From assembly GCA_902767135.1 (NCBI GenBank), contig CACXGE010000038.1, positions 1-64,000 of the forward strand: a DNA stretch of 64,000 bases, in the 5' to 3' direction. This document shows, piece after piece, positions 36,234 through 46,416 of this stretch (the stretch's first letter is position 1; the number at the start of each line of letters is the position of its first letter). The notes beneath the pieces are model-generated. The model was given only the letters and a program-made list of their open reading frames with translations, was not told the DNA's origin and did no database searches. The position numbers and the translations under genes are program-made. The DNA comes from an uncultured Lachnospiraceae bacterium. Its GTDB lineage: Bacteria; Bacillota; Clostridia; Lachnospirales; Lachnospiraceae.

Positions 36234-36256
36234 GATACACCCAAATGTGGTACAAT
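36229..36256 (+). promoter_or_regulatory. Putative promoter of the M20 amidohydrolase
   Basis: TTCAAG (36229-36234) and TACAAT (36251-36256) are 16 bases apart. Its -35 overlaps the -35 of the divergent HD-GYP promoter. Confidence 0.4.
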
Positions 36257-36284
36257 ATATTGTAACACATTGTTACTGTACAGA

Positions 36285-36316
36285 CGCAAGCTTAACACTT
36301 GCTGTTAAGCTATGCG
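36285..36316 (+). other. Long hairpin in the M20 gene leader
   Basis: CGCA-AGCTTAACA pairs with TGTTAAGCT-A-TGCG around the loop CTTGC, a 13-bp stem with a single bulge. It is preceded by TTACTGTACAG, similar to the flank of the structured repeats, but the sequence after it differs. No T-run follows. The rest of the 36109-36410 gap shows no gene. Confidence 0.45.
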
Positions 36317-36410
36317 CCAAGAATGATATTACGCGAAATTTCAGCCCCATATCAAATGATTCACATACCCAAAATATCAATATCAATATCAAAAGGAAAA
36401 GGAGTGTATT

Positions 36411-37619
36411 ATGTCAAACCCAAACAACAATCTTTTTAAATTTGCCAATATCCTAAAACAGGAAGGCAGTAATATAACCCCATATCTACAAGACTGTTTC
36501 AAATATTTACATCAAAATCCCGAGTTAAGCTTTCAGGAATTTGAAACTTCCTGTTTTATTCAAAAGGAACTAACCTCCTTTGGTGTTAAATTACAGGACA
36601 TAGACAGTAAGGTAGGAGTTGTGGGACTGTTACAAGGTGGAAAACCTGGACCGTGTGTTGCCTTAAGAGCCGATATCGATGCACTTCCTATCAAAGAGGA
36701 AAGTTCCTGTACCTTTCCTTCCAAAAAACAAGGAATTTTCCATGGTTGTGGTCACGATGCCCATACCGCAGCTTTGCTTGGTGCCGCCAAAATTTTATCC
36801 AGCCTAAAAGAAGAACTACCAGGAACCGTAAAATTTATCTTTCAGCCGGCAGAGGAAGGCGCAGGAGGTGCCAAGTATCTTACTCAGAAAGGCTGCATGG
36901 ACCATCCAAAAGTGGATGCTGTCTTTGGATTACATAATGCCCCTACGGTAGCCTCATATAAACTAGGTTTAAAAACCGGAGGGATTATGGCGGCTGTTCA
37001 CAAATTTACTGTTACCCTCACAGGCAAAGGCGGACATGGGGCTATCCCCGAAACCAACATAGATTCTATTGTGGCTGCTGCCGCAATGATTCAAAGCCTG
37101 CAGACAATTACCAGCAGAAATGTGCCCCCTTCCAAGGCATGTGTGGTATCCATTTGCAGTATACATGGTGGTGATGGACTTACCTTCAATGTAAATCCTG
37201 AAACAGTAACATTTTGTGGTACCTGCAGATGTTATTCTCCCGAGATGGAAATATTAATCCAAAAACGTTTCCACGATATCGTGGAAAATATGGCTTCTGC
37301 CTATCAGGTAAAAGCTAAGATTCAATATGAAACTCTCCACAGTGCTGTCATAAACCCCAAAGAGCTTTACGAAACTGCAGTCTCCGTGGCAGAAGTGTTA
37401 AATATTCCCTACGAATGTCCCATTGCTTCCACTGCCGGAGATGACTTTAGTACCTTTTCTGAATATGCACCTTCCTACTTCTACTGGCTTGGAAATTATG
37501 CAGAAGAAAAAGATACCGTCTATCCATTACATAGCCCTAAGTTTAAAATAGACACCGACACCCTAAGTCTTGGTGCCAGCGTCTATGCCATGAGTGCTAT
37601 TATGTACTTAATGAAGTAA
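36411..37619 (+). CDS. M20-family amidohydrolase
   Basis: A 402-residue zinc aminoacylase-like enzyme (HipO/AmaA type) that removes acyl groups from N-acyl amino acids or related amides. Zinc and catalytic residues are in GCGHDAHTAALLG near residue 108 and PAEEGAGGA near 145; the dimerisation lid occupies the middle third. No signal peptide, so cytosolic. AAAGGAG precedes the ATG. Substrate cannot be told; relatives include hippurate hydrolase and N-acetyl-diaminopimelate deacetylase. Confidence 0.9.
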   Translation: MSNPNNNLFKFANILKQEGSNITPYLQDCFKYLHQNPELSFQEFETSCFIQKELTSFGVKLQDIDSKVGVVGLLQGGKPGPCVALRADIDALPIKEESSCTFPSKKQGIFHGCGHDAHTAALLGAAKILSSLKEELPGTVKFIFQPAEEGAGGAKYLTQKGCMDHPKVDAVFGLHNAPTVASYKLGLKTGGIMAAVHKFTVTLTGKGGHGAIPETNIDSIVAAAAMIQSLQTITSRNVPPSKACVVSICSIHGGDGLTFNVNPETVTFCGTCRCYSPEMEILIQKRFHDIVENMASAYQVKAKIQYETLHSAVINPKELYETAVSVAEVLNIPYECPIASTAGDDFSTFSEYAPSYFYWLGNYAEEKDTVYPLHSPKFKIDTDTLSLGASVYAMSAIMYLMK

Positions 37620-37703
37620 GCTAAAACTTACCACGGATTCACCCTCTGCAATCAGAACCTTACATACCCGTTAAAACAGCAAGGCGATACACAGCTTACA
37701 AAG

Positions 37704-37745
37704 TCGGGCAATCTTCTATATATGAACATTGCCCGATTCTTTTCT
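37704..37745 (+). terminator. Intrinsic terminator of the M20 gene
   Basis: TCGGGCAAT pairs with ATTGCCCGA, followed by TTCTTTTCT. The stem is the same GGGCAAT / ATTGCCC sequence as hairpin 2 of the structured repeats. Confidence 0.7.
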
Positions 37746-37828
37746 GTCTATATTCTTGGAAAGATACCGATTCTTTCACATTTCAAAATGTTTCGTGCTT
37801 TTAACGTTACAAAACAATGACACTTCTT

Positions 37829-40800
37829 CTATAACATATCAAAAATAGATAACTGATTGGTTTCCGGCAGGCCTGACAAAATTCCTAAGTCAGACATTAA
37901 ATCTATTACCGTCTTACTCACCTTGGTCCTCTGTCTGAAATCATCTTTGGATAAGAAAATTCCATCCTTTGCTGCCTCTTCCACTGCATCTGCAGCTTTA
38001 TCTCCCAATCCTTCTATGGTACTTAACGCAGGCATTAATTTTCCATCGATAATCTGAAAATCCCTGGCTTTTGCCTTATAAATGTCCATGGTATGAAATT
38101 CAAATCCCCGGGCATACATTTCCTGTACTATTTTCATATCTTTTAGGGTATCCTGCTCTTTTTTACTCAGGGTATCTTTTCTCTTTTGATAATCTGCAAG
38201 ATAATAATTTAGTTTTTCTTTACCCTGACACATAATTTCGTAGTTAAAAGCAGTGGCTCGAATACTGAAAAATGCTGCATAGTATGCCAGAGGATAGTGA
38301 ATTTTACAGTAGGCAATTCTCCATGCCATAGTCACGTAGGCAACCGCATGGGCCTTTGGAAACATATACTTAATCTTCTTGCAGGACCAGATATACCAGT
38401 CTGGTACCCCCTTTTCTTTCATAGCCTCTTCCCACTCCGGTTTCAGTCCTTTGCCTTTTCGCACGCTTTCCATTATGGTAAAAGACAATTCACTCTCCAC
38501 TCCCTGATAAATCAAAAAGGTCATAATATCATCTCTGGTACAGATGGCTGTTGAAATGGTGGCTTTCCCTTCTTCAATCAAAGTCTGTGCGTTTCCCAGC
38601 CACACATCGGTACCATGGGACAAACCGGAAATTCGCACCAAATCCGAGAATGTCTGGGGTTTGGTATCCACAAGCATCTGAATTACAAAGTCTGTTCCAA
38701 ATTCCGGTATTCCAAGAGACCCCAAAGGACATCCTCCAATATCTTCCGGTTGAATATTTAACGCACCAGTATTCTGAAATAAAGACATTACCTCTTTGCT
38801 GTCCAATGGAATTTTCTTCGCATCGATTCCGGTAATATCTTCCAACATACGAATCATGGTAGGATCGTCGTGTCCTAAGATATCTAGTTTTAATAAATTG
38901 TGGTCAATGGAATGATAGTCAAAATGTGTTGTTATAATATCCGTGGTCATATCGTTGGCCGGATGCTGCACCGGGGTAAAAGAATAAATCTCTTCCCCTA
39001 AGGGAAGAACGATAATTCCTCCCGGATGCTGCCCTGTAGTTCTTCGAACTCCTGTACATCCTTCTACGATTCTGGAAATTTCGCAGTTTCTCTTGTGCAC
39101 CCCTCGTTCTTCATAATAATTTTTCACATAACCAAAGGCTGTCTTATCAGCTAAGGTACCAACCGTTCCTGCCCGGAAGGTCTGTCCATCTCCAAAAATT
39201 ACTTCCGTATATCTATGAGCTTTTGACTGATAATCTCCGGAAAAATTCAAATCGATATCCGGCTCCTTATTTCCCTTAAATCCAAGGAAGGTTTCAAATG
39301 GAATATCAAATCCTTCCTTCATCAAAGGTACTCCACACACAGGACAATTTCTATCCGGCATATCACAGCCGGCTGCCCCGGCACTGGCATATTTTTTTAC
39401 TTCCTCTGAATCAAAATCACTATAATGACATTCCTTACATATATAGTGGGGGGGGAGGGGATTGACTTCCGTGATACCGGACATGGTAGCCACAAAGGAA
39501 GAACCAACAGAACCTCTGGAACCTACCAGATATCCATCCTCGTTTGACTTCCACACCAATTTCTGGGCGATAATATACATTACGGCAAATCCGTTACTAA
39601 TGATGGAATTCAACTCACGTTCCAAACGTTCCCGAACAATTTCAGGCAGGTTCTCTCCATAAATTTCTGTCGCCTTATCATAACAGATATTACGTAGCAT
39701 TTTGTCCGAATCCGGAATTACCGGGGGACATTTATCCGGTCGCACCGGCGAAATTTTCTCTATCATGTCTGCAATTTTATTGGTGTTGGTGATAACCACT
39801 TCCCTTGCTTTTTCTTCCCCCAGATACAAAAATTCGTTTAACATCTCCTCTGTGGTTCTCAAAAACAGGGGCGCCTGATTATCTGCATCCTTAAATCCCT
39901 TCCCTGCCATGATGATTCTGCGGTACACTTCATCCTCAGGGTCTAAGAAATGTACATCACAGGTAGCCACCACCGGCTTATTAAACTCCTCTCCCAATCG
40001 GACAATCTTTCGATTTATTTCCTGTAAATCTTCTACAGATTCCACCGGGGTCCTGTCTGATTCCACCATAAACATATTGTTACCTAAAGGCTGAATTTCC
40101 AAATAGTCATAAAACTCTACCAATCTGGTAATCTCTTCCTGTGGACGTCCATTTAATATAGCCTGATACAATTCTCCCGCTTCACAGGCGGAGCCAATGA
40201 TTAAGCCCTCACAGTATTTTAGATATACCGACTTTGGAATCCTTGGTCTACGATTATAATACTGCAAGTGAGAATAGGAAATCAAACGATACAAGTTTAC
40301 TCTTCCCACTTCATTTTTTGCAAGAATAATGGCGTGGTATGTAGGAAGCTTTTTCACTCTTTTTTCCGACATCACAGATATGTTATTAATGTCATCCAAT
40401 AACTTTACATCTCTCTCTTCCAACATTGGGATAAACTTTACAAAAATCTCCGCCGTTGCCTCTGCATCATCCACTGCTCTGTGATGATGTTCCAAAGATA
40501 CTCCCAGCGCTTTTGCCACTGCATCTAGCGTGTGTTTGTTTAATGCTGGCAGCAGCATTCTCGCCAGACCAACTGTGTCAACCACAGTAAATTCCTTCGT
40601 TATATTTAGGTTCATACAATTCTGCTTTATAAAACACATATCAAACCCTGCATTGTGAGCAACCATTACACAGCCTTCACAAAATTCAAGAAATTCCGGC
40701 AGAATCTCATGTATCTGCCTTGCATTTTCCACCATGCTGTCATTGATATTTGTAAGATTTTCTATTTTGTATGGAATGGGTTCCTTAGGATTTACAAAAG

Positions 40801-42310
40801 TGGAATAACGGTCTGTAATTTTTCCATCTACTACTTTCACGGCACCGATTTCAATAATTTTATTTTTCTCTGGCGAAAACCCTGTAGTCTCTAAGTCAAA
40901 TACTACAAAACTTCCGTGTAAATCCTGTCCCTTTGCATTTTCCACAATATCCTTTAAGTCATCAACAAGATATGCCTCCACTCCATAAATCACTTTGAAA
41001 TCGCTGTCAGCAGGTACTGCATGATTTGCATCCGGAAACGCCTGCACCACTCCATGGTCTGTAATTGCAATCGCTTTATGTCCCCACTTCATGGCTCTTT
41101 TGATGATGTCTTTTACATCTGAGACGCCATCCATATCGCTCATTTTCGTATGACAGTGCAATTCCACTCTTTTATCCGGATAATTATCCTCCCTTGACAC
41201 TGTAAAATCTGGAATTTTCTTAATTCCTACAACCGAGGCTATGGTCAGTTCACTGTCAAATTTATCAATGGTGGTAACCCCCTTGACCTTGACAAATCCT
41301 CCTTTTTTTACCCCTTCCTTAATTTCTGGAAGCTGTTCATCCCGACAGAACATTTTAACCATAATGGTGTCTGTAAAATCTGTGATGCTAAAAGAAAGGA
41401 TGGTTTTTTCATTTCTTATGGGACGTTCCGTTACCTCTAAAATCTTACCACGAATGACAACTTCTCCCATTTCTCCTTGAATGGTCTTGATTTCCACATA
41501 ATCCTGTTCAAAAATATTTTTACCGTATATTACATCCGGGTCATCATCCTTTTTGAAACCTCCATAAGAATGACCACCTTTTTTTCCGCTGAAAGAAGAA
41601 CGTATAAATTCCTTTCCTGAATTTTTATTTTTGCTTACAACCGTTGCTTTCTTTTCTTTCTTCTCCTTTGCGGTTTCAGCCGAAGTTCCCCCTGCGTCTC
41701 CTGCCGCCGTTTCTTCCTTTTCCCCTACCGTCAGAGAGGTATGTTCAATAATCTGGGATATTTTTTTATCCAGAATATAATCATCGGTATCTTTATATAG
41801 CACTTCTTTGACAATCACATTCATTCTAATCTGAACATCCATATTGCAACGATTTCGAAATACCTTGTACAATATGTTCTCTAAATCCTCCACTTTTTCC
41901 TTTGTAACCGTGGTTGCCTCCACCGTAAATTCCATAATCCCCGGTGTAGAAAAATCACAGACAGAATCCTTAAACATTAAGTATTCCATATGATTGTATC
42001 CCTTAAGTTCCAATTCTAAGCTTTCTTTGTAAAGCCCTAACAGATTTTCAGGAGTATACTGATTCGAAAGGAAGAATTTTTCATAAATTTTCACCCGGAT
42101 ATTTCTATTCCGGAACAATTGTTTCACTATGGCCTCTTCCATTGCAAATACATATTTTTTTTCTATCAAACGGCTGCTCTCAATATAAACCCGGATAAAA
42201 TCTTTTGAGGAAGTAGTGGTAACCTTGGTCACCACCACTTCCTCGAATATTCCACTAAGTTCATCTGAGAGTTTTAAATCCACAAATACGTCAAAAAACA
42301 TATTTGCCAT
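37829..42310 (-). CDS. polC: DNA polymerase III alpha subunit, PolC type
   Basis: A 1493-residue replicative polymerase of low-GC Gram-positives. Order: N-terminal domains (1-250) with a charged low-complexity linker near 205-255, OB domain (about 270-360), PHP domain beginning VELHCHTKMSDMDG near 390, an inserted DnaQ-like proofreading exonuclease (VVFDLETTGFSP), the remaining PHP part, then the polymerase core with a four-Cys zinc motif (CKEC ... CPVCG) and PDIDLNFSGDYQ. Close to the usual 1430-1500 length. A run of eight C residues in the coding strand lies near 39450. It ends the rpsB-to-polC gene series. Confidence 0.97.
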   Translation of the reverse strand: MANMFFDVFVDLKLSDELSGIFEEVVVTKVTTTSSKDFIRVYIESSRLIEKKYVFAMEEAIVKQLFRNRNIRVKIYEKFFLSNQYTPENLLGLYKESLELELKGYNHMEYLMFKDSVCDFSTPGIMEFTVEATTVTKEKVEDLENILYKVFRNRCNMDVQIRMNVIVKEVLYKDTDDYILDKKISQIIEHTSLTVGEKEETAAGDAGGTSAETAKEKKEKKATVVSKNKNSGKEFIRSSFSGKKGGHSYGGFKKDDDPDVIYGKNIFEQDYVEIKTIQGEMGEVVIRGKILEVTERPIRNEKTILSFSITDFTDTIMVKMFCRDEQLPEIKEGVKKGGFVKVKGVTTIDKFDSELTIASVVGIKKIPDFTVSREDNYPDKRVELHCHTKMSDMDGVSDVKDIIKRAMKWGHKAIAITDHGVVQAFPDANHAVPADSDFKVIYGVEAYLVDDLKDIVENAKGQDLHGSFVVFDLETTGFSPEKNKIIEIGAVKVVDGKITDRYSTFVNPKEPIPYKIENLTNINDSMVENARQIHEILPEFLEFCEGCVMVAHNAGFDMCFIKQNCMNLNITKEFTVVDTVGLARMLLPALNKHTLDAVAKALGVSLEHHHRAVDDAEATAEIFVKFIPMLEERDVKLLDDINNISVMSEKRVKKLPTYHAIILAKNEVGRVNLYRLISYSHLQYYNRRPRIPKSVYLKYCEGLIIGSACEAGELYQAILNGRPQEEITRLVEFYDYLEIQPLGNNMFMVESDRTPVESVEDLQEINRKIVRLGEEFNKPVVATCDVHFLDPEDEVYRRIIMAGKGFKDADNQAPLFLRTTEEMLNEFLYLGEEKAREVVITNTNKIADMIEKISPVRPDKCPPVIPDSDKMLRNICYDKATEIYGENLPEIVRERLERELNSIISNGFAVMYIIAQKLVWKSNEDGYLVGSRGSVGSSFVATMSGITEVNPLPPHYICKECHYSDFDSEEVKKYASAGAAGCDMPDRNCPVCGVPLMKEGFDIPFETFLGFKGNKEPDIDLNFSGDYQSKAHRYTEVIFGDGQTFRAGTVGTLADKTAFGYVKNYYEERGVHKRNCEISRIVEGCTGVRRTTGQHPGGIIVLPLGEEIYSFTPVQHPANDMTTDIITTHFDYHSIDHNLLKLDILGHDDPTMIRMLEDITGIDAKKIPLDSKEVMSLFQNTGALNIQPEDIGGCPLGSLGIPEFGTDFVIQMLVDTKPQTFSDLVRISGLSHGTDVWLGNAQTLIEEGKATISTAICTRDDIMTFLIYQGVESELSFTIMESVRKGKGLKPEWEEAMKEKGVPDWYIWSCKKIKYMFPKAHAVAYVTMAWRIAYCKIHYPLAYYAAFFSIRATAFNYEIMCQGKEKLNYYLADYQKRKDTLSKKEQDTLKDMKIVQEMYARGFEFHTMDIYKAKARDFQIIDGKLMPALSTIEGLGDKAADAVEEAAKDGIFLSKDDFRQRTKVSKTVIDLMSDLGILSGLPETNQLSIFDML

Positions 42311-42311
42311 G

Positions 42312-43367
42312 CTAATCCCTCCAATGTTCTAACTCGTATCTTAAATTTTTTAAAAGTTCCTCTTCTTTTACTTTACGAACAATCTGACCTTTTTTTATAA
42401 TCAAACCTTCGCCCTTTCCTCCGGCAATACCAATATCTGCTTCTTTGGCTTCTCCCGGTCCATTTACAACACAGCCCATGACAGCTACCTTTATATCTAA
42501 GTCAAAATCGGCTACCATCTCTTCCACTGAGTTTGCCAACCCAATCAAATCTATCTGGGTTCTTCCACAGGTAGGACAGGAAACAATCTCCACTCCACCC
42601 TTTTTTAGTCCCAGAGTTTTTAATATCATTTTGGCTGTCTTTATTTCCTCTACCGGATTCCCGGTTAAAGAAACACGCATGGTATCTCCAATTCCCATAT
42701 ACAAAAGAATACCTAAGCCCACAGAAGATTTAATATTTCCCGACGATAGGGTTCCCGATTCTGTGATACCAATATGAATGGGATAATCTGTCTGTTTTGC
42801 CAGTTCTTCATGGGCAGCCACACACATTAACACATCGGATGATTTAATACTTATCACCAGATTGTGATAATCAAATTCCTCTATCATACCGACTTTATCC
42901 AAAGCAGACTCCACAATTCCCTGGGCTGTAACCCTTCCATATTTTTCAAGATATTCCTTTTCCAAAGAACCGCTGTTTACCCCCACACGAATGGGAATAT
43001 TTTTTTCTTTTGCCTTTTCCACCACTGCCCGGATATTGTCTTTTCCACCAATATTTCCCGGATTAATTCGAATTTTATCCGCTCCATGTTCCATCGCCGC
43101 AATAGCAAGTCGATAGTCAAAATGAATATCTGCCACCAACGGAATGTGAATTTGTTTCTTAATTTCTTCTATTGCCCTGGCAGCCTCCATGGTTGGAACA
43201 GCACATCTTATAATGTCACATCCCGCCTTCTCTAACTGAAGAATCTGGGACACAGTTTCCTCAACATTTTCTGTTTTTGTATTGGTCATAGACTGAATGA
43301 GGATGGGATTTCCACCACCAATTTTCTTATCACCAATGGTAATCACCCTTGTTTGTTCTCTATGCAT
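42312..43367 (-). CDS. ispG: 4-Hydroxy-3-methylbut-2-enyl diphosphate synthase
   Basis: A 351-residue IspG (GcpE) converting MEcPP to HMBPP in the MEP isoprenoid pathway. A TIM barrel is followed by an iron-sulfur domain whose [4Fe-4S] cysteines are in CPTCGRTQ and GCVVNGPGEA. Length is that of the short bacterial form. It stops 1 base before polC and follows rseP, the standard order. Confidence 0.96.
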   Translation of the reverse strand: MHREQTRVITIGDKKIGGGNPILIQSMTNTKTENVEETVSQILQLEKAGCDIIRCAVPTMEAARAIEEIKKQIHIPLVADIHFDYRLAIAAMEHGADKIRINPGNIGGKDNIRAVVEKAKEKNIPIRVGVNSGSLEKEYLEKYGRVTAQGIVESALDKVGMIEEFDYHNLVISIKSSDVLMCVAAHEELAKQTDYPIHIGITESGTLSSGNIKSSVGLGILLYMGIGDTMRVSLTGNPVEEIKTAKMILKTLGLKKGGVEIVSCPTCGRTQIDLIGLANSVEEMVADFDLDIKVAVMGCVVNGPGEAKEADIGIAGGKGEGLIIKKGQIVRKVKEEELLKNLRYELEHWRD

Positions 43368-43382
43368 ATCGACTCCTCCATA

Positions 43383-44423
43383 TTATAAACGTTTAATATC
43401 ATTTATCATTACAAAGACCATCAATGCCATTAACAGTACAATTCCAACAAAGTGTACCATCCCCTCTTTTTCCGGAGGTACTCTTTTTTTCGTTATGGCC
43501 TCCCAGAACAAAAATACAAGTCTCCCTCCATCCAATGCTGGTAATGGCAACAAATTCATAACTCCCAGGTTAGCACTTAACAAAATAGAGAAATTCAACA
43601 TACTCATCACAACGGCAAAGGTACTAATCTTGCTACTCTCTTCATAAGTCTGGCTAATGGTGCTTACAATTCCCACAGGCCCGGACAACTCTGATGCCTT
43701 TACCTTACCAGTAAAGAGCATTTGCAGACTTTTGACAACATATTTTATCCACCAACGGACTTCATATACACTATATTTCACCACTTCAAAGCCGTTGCCT
43801 TTGACACGACCAACGGAACTCATTCCCATAAGGTAATACCCTGCCTCTTTGCTGTATTTTGGCGTTATGGTAGCAGTATGTTTTTCTCCATCTCTTAGAT
43901 AGGTTACATCAATGGTCTTGTCGCCGTTAAGTTGCATAAATAAACTGATTTCACGGTAAACCTTAATGTTTTCCCCGTTTAATTTGAGGATAACATCCCC
44001 TTCCTTCATCCCTGCCTCAGCCATTGGGTATCCTTTTACCGTTTCACCTACCTGTGGCTTATCAAATCCCATACAGCCAATTAAAATAATTGCCAGTACA
44101 AATGCCAGGATAAAATTGAAAATCGGGCCGGCTGCAATCACTGCAATTCTTGCCCACACAGATTTTGCCTGAAAGGATCTGCTTTTATCAATTCCCTCTG
44201 CAATTTCTTCTCCATCCTCACCAAGCATCATACAAGAACCACCTATAGGTAGCAACTTAAGGCAGTACTCCGTTTCCCCTTTTTGGAAATGCAACAATCT
44301 GGGACCCATTCCTACAGAAAACTGGGTAACATACACTCCATTTTTCTTTGCAATAAGAAAATGCCCCAATTCATGAATAATAACTACCAATCCAAATATA
44401 AGCAACGACCATACGATTTTCAA
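43383..44423 (-). CDS. rseP: RIP-family site-2 zinc metalloprotease
   Basis: A 346-residue intramembrane protease (RasP/RseP) that cuts anti-sigma factors and leftover signal peptides within the membrane. The zinc motif HELGHFL is in the first helix (residues 18-24), one PDZ domain spans about 125-190, and the third metal ligand is in NLLPLPALDGGRL. About four transmembrane helices. It lies between dxr and ispG. Confidence 0.95.
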   Translation of the reverse strand: MKIVWSLLIFGLVVIIHELGHFLIAKKNGVYVTQFSVGMGPRLLHFQKGETEYCLKLLPIGGSCMMLGEDGEEIAEGIDKSRSFQAKSVWARIAVIAAGPIFNFILAFVLAIILIGCMGFDKPQVGETVKGYPMAEAGMKEGDVILKLNGENIKVYREISLFMQLNGDKTIDVTYLRDGEKHTATITPKYSKEAGYYLMGMSSVGRVKGNGFEVVKYSVYEVRWWIKYVVKSLQMLFTGKVKASELSGPVGIVSTISQTYEESSKISTFAVVMSMLNFSILLSANLGVMNLLPLPALDGGRLVFLFWEAITKKRVPPEKEGMVHFVGIVLLMALMVFVMINDIKRL

Positions 44424-44424
44424 A

Positions 44425-45567
44425 TTACCACCTACCTTCTATATACTCATAAACCTGTTGTTCCACACCCAAAATTTCTTCCACTTTAGGATTTTGTATT
44501 ACCTTATGCCCCTTCATTGCATCCTCGATAATATCAATAATTTCAAGATACTTTATTTTTTTATCCAAAAATTTTGCTACTGCAAGCTCGTTTGCCGCGT
44601 TAAACACTGTTGGCATGGAACCACCTGTTTTGGAAGCCTCTATTGCCAAAGCTAATCCTCTGAAATTTTCCATATCCGGTGCTTCAAAGGTCATAGTTTT
44701 TAGTTTTGCAAAATCCAGGCGATCTCCTGCCAGAAATTTTCTGTCCGGATAATACAGGGCGTACTGGATTGGAAGTTTCATATCCGGCGTGCCTAACTGG
44801 GCAATGATTGCACCATCTTTAAATTCCACCATGGAATGAATCACGCTTTGGGGGTGTACCACAACCTGAATATCCTCTAATTCCATTCCAAACAGCCACT
44901 TTGCTTCTATTACTTCCAGGCCTTTGTTTACCAAAGTGGAGGAATCAATGGTTATCTTTCTTCCCATAACCCAGTTGGGATGTTTCAAGGCATCCTCCAC
45001 CTGTATATTTTTCAGTTCTTCTTTTCGTCTTCCACGAAACGGACCGCCGGATGCAGTAATGATAAGTTTGCTTACCTGCTCCCTTTTTTCACCCTGCAGA
45101 CACTGAAAAATTGCACTGTGCTCACTATCCACTGGTAAAATACTCACATTTTTTTCTTTTGCCAAAGGCATAATAATGTGTCCTGCTGTCACTAAAGTCT
45201 CTTTATTTGCCAAAGCAATATCTTTTCCTGCCTCTATAGCAGCTATGGTGGGGCGAATCCCTATCATTCCCATAATTGCCGTCACAAGAATCTCCGACTC
45301 TGGCATGGTTGCAATCTCAAGAAGTCCTTCCATCCCACACAATACTTTTGTGTCTGTATCTTTGATACGCAGACTTAGTTCCTTTGCCTTATCTTCTTTT
45401 GAAACACATGCAAGACGTGGTCTGAACTGGCGCACCTGTTTTTCTAATAATTCCACATTGTTTCCTGCTGCAAGTGCAACAACTTCCAAATCATCATTGG
45501 CCCTTACAACGTCTAGAGTCTGTGTTCCGATAGAGCCTGTGGAACCAATAATAGCAATTTTTCTCAT
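44425..45567 (-). CDS. dxr: 1-Deoxy-D-xylulose-5-phosphate reductoisomerase
   Basis: A 380-residue Dxr making MEP from DXP with NADPH. The dinucleotide motif GSTGSIGTQ is at the N-terminus; metal and substrate residues are in PVDSEHSAIFQ and SGGPFRGR. I place the start at 45567 (MRKIAIIGSTG), with AAGGAAGG 8 bases upstream; a longer frame runs into the cdsA end. With ispG, it shows isoprenoids are made by the MEP pathway. Confidence 0.95.
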   Translation of the reverse strand: MRKIAIIGSTGSIGTQTLDVVRANDDLEVVALAAGNNVELLEKQVRQFRPRLACVSKEDKAKELSLRIKDTDTKVLCGMEGLLEIATMPESEILVTAIMGMIGIRPTIAAIEAGKDIALANKETLVTAGHIIMPLAKEKNVSILPVDSEHSAIFQCLQGEKREQVSKLIITASGGPFRGRRKEELKNIQVEDALKHPNWVMGRKITIDSSTLVNKGLEVIEAKWLFGMELEDIQVVVHPQSVIHSMVEFKDGAIIAQLGTPDMKLPIQYALYYPDRKFLAGDRLDFAKLKTMTFEAPDMENFRGLALAIEASKTGGSMPTVFNAANELAVAKFLDKKIKYLEIIDIIEDAMKGHKVIQNPKVEEILGVEQQVYEYIEGRW

Positions 45568-45581
45568 ATCCATTTCCTTCC

Positions 45582-46415
45582 TTACTGTGCTGCCAGCACA
45601 AAACACAAGAATATAATAGGTGCTGTAGCTATCACACTGTCAAATCTGTCTAAAATACCACCATGGCCTGGAATTAAGTTTCCGTAATCTTTTACATCAT
45701 AGTTTCTCTTAACTGCAGAAGCCGCTAAATCCCCCACCTGAGATATCATGGCTCCCAATCCCCCAATCAAACCAAATGCAATGATAGGAGAAATGCTCAG
45801 TGTAATCACATCCTTTAAAAAGAATCCATAGACCGCTCCCACAATGATGGAACCTAGAATCCCGCCCAAAGATCCTTCTATGGATTTCTTTGGACTTAGC
45901 ACTGGTGCTAATTTATGTTTTCCTATGAGACTTCCCACACAATATGCGCAGGTATCACATACCCAGGAGCACACAAAAACAAGCCATACCAGATACTGAC
46001 CTACCTCTGCCACCATTCGAATTTTATATATAAACGAAAGCATAACTGCCACATAAAAGAATCCTAAAAAAGTCATTCCAATATCTGTGGCGGTATATTT
46101 TGGATATGTAAACACATACACTGCCAGCAGCCCTAACAGAAAAGCCAAGGAGATGATTTCATAATAATTGCTTTCCACCACAACCTTGCTTATATTATTT
46201 TCTCCAAAAATAAGGCAGATATAATATATGATACAGATTCCATAAGATATCACACCTAGGGCATTTTTTTCATTTTTTAGTACCCGGTTCAATTCAAACA
46301 TTCCAACCAAGGAGATAGCCAATGTAAGGCACCACAATACATTCCCGCCAACGAATAGTGCAGCCGCAAAAATAATAACTAAAACAATGCTGCTGATTAA
46401 TCTGGTCTTAAACAT
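45582..46415 (-). CDS. cdsA: Phosphatidate cytidylyltransferase
   Basis: A 277-residue integral membrane enzyme forming CDP-diacylglycerol from phosphatidate and CTP. About eight transmembrane helices; the family signature is near the C-terminus, VGDLAASAVKRNYDVKD followed by LIPGHGGILDRFDS. It lies between uppS and dxr, spaced by one and 14 bases. Confidence 0.95.
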   Translation of the reverse strand: MFKTRLISSIVLVIIFAAALFVGGNVLWCLTLAISLVGMFELNRVLKNEKNALGVISYGICIIYYICLIFGENNISKVVVESNYYEIISLAFLLGLLAVYVFTYPKYTATDIGMTFLGFFYVAVMLSFIYKIRMVAEVGQYLVWLVFVCSWVCDTCAYCVGSLIGKHKLAPVLSPKKSIEGSLGGILGSIIVGAVYGFFLKDVITLSISPIIAFGLIGGLGAMISQVGDLAASAVKRNYDVKDYGNLIPGHGGILDRFDSVIATAPIIFLCFVLAAQ

Positions 46416-46416
46416 A

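Noticed and set aside
36271-36330. Possible further copy of the structured repeat in the M20 leader
   Set aside because: The TTACTGTACAG flank and pentaloop hairpin are similar, but the apex and following spacer differ too much to include it with confidence.
37620-37745. Possible fifth copy of the structured repeat after the M20 gene
   Set aside because: Only the GGGCAAT / ATTGCCC stem is shared; hairpin 1 and its flanks are absent, and a simple terminator explains it.
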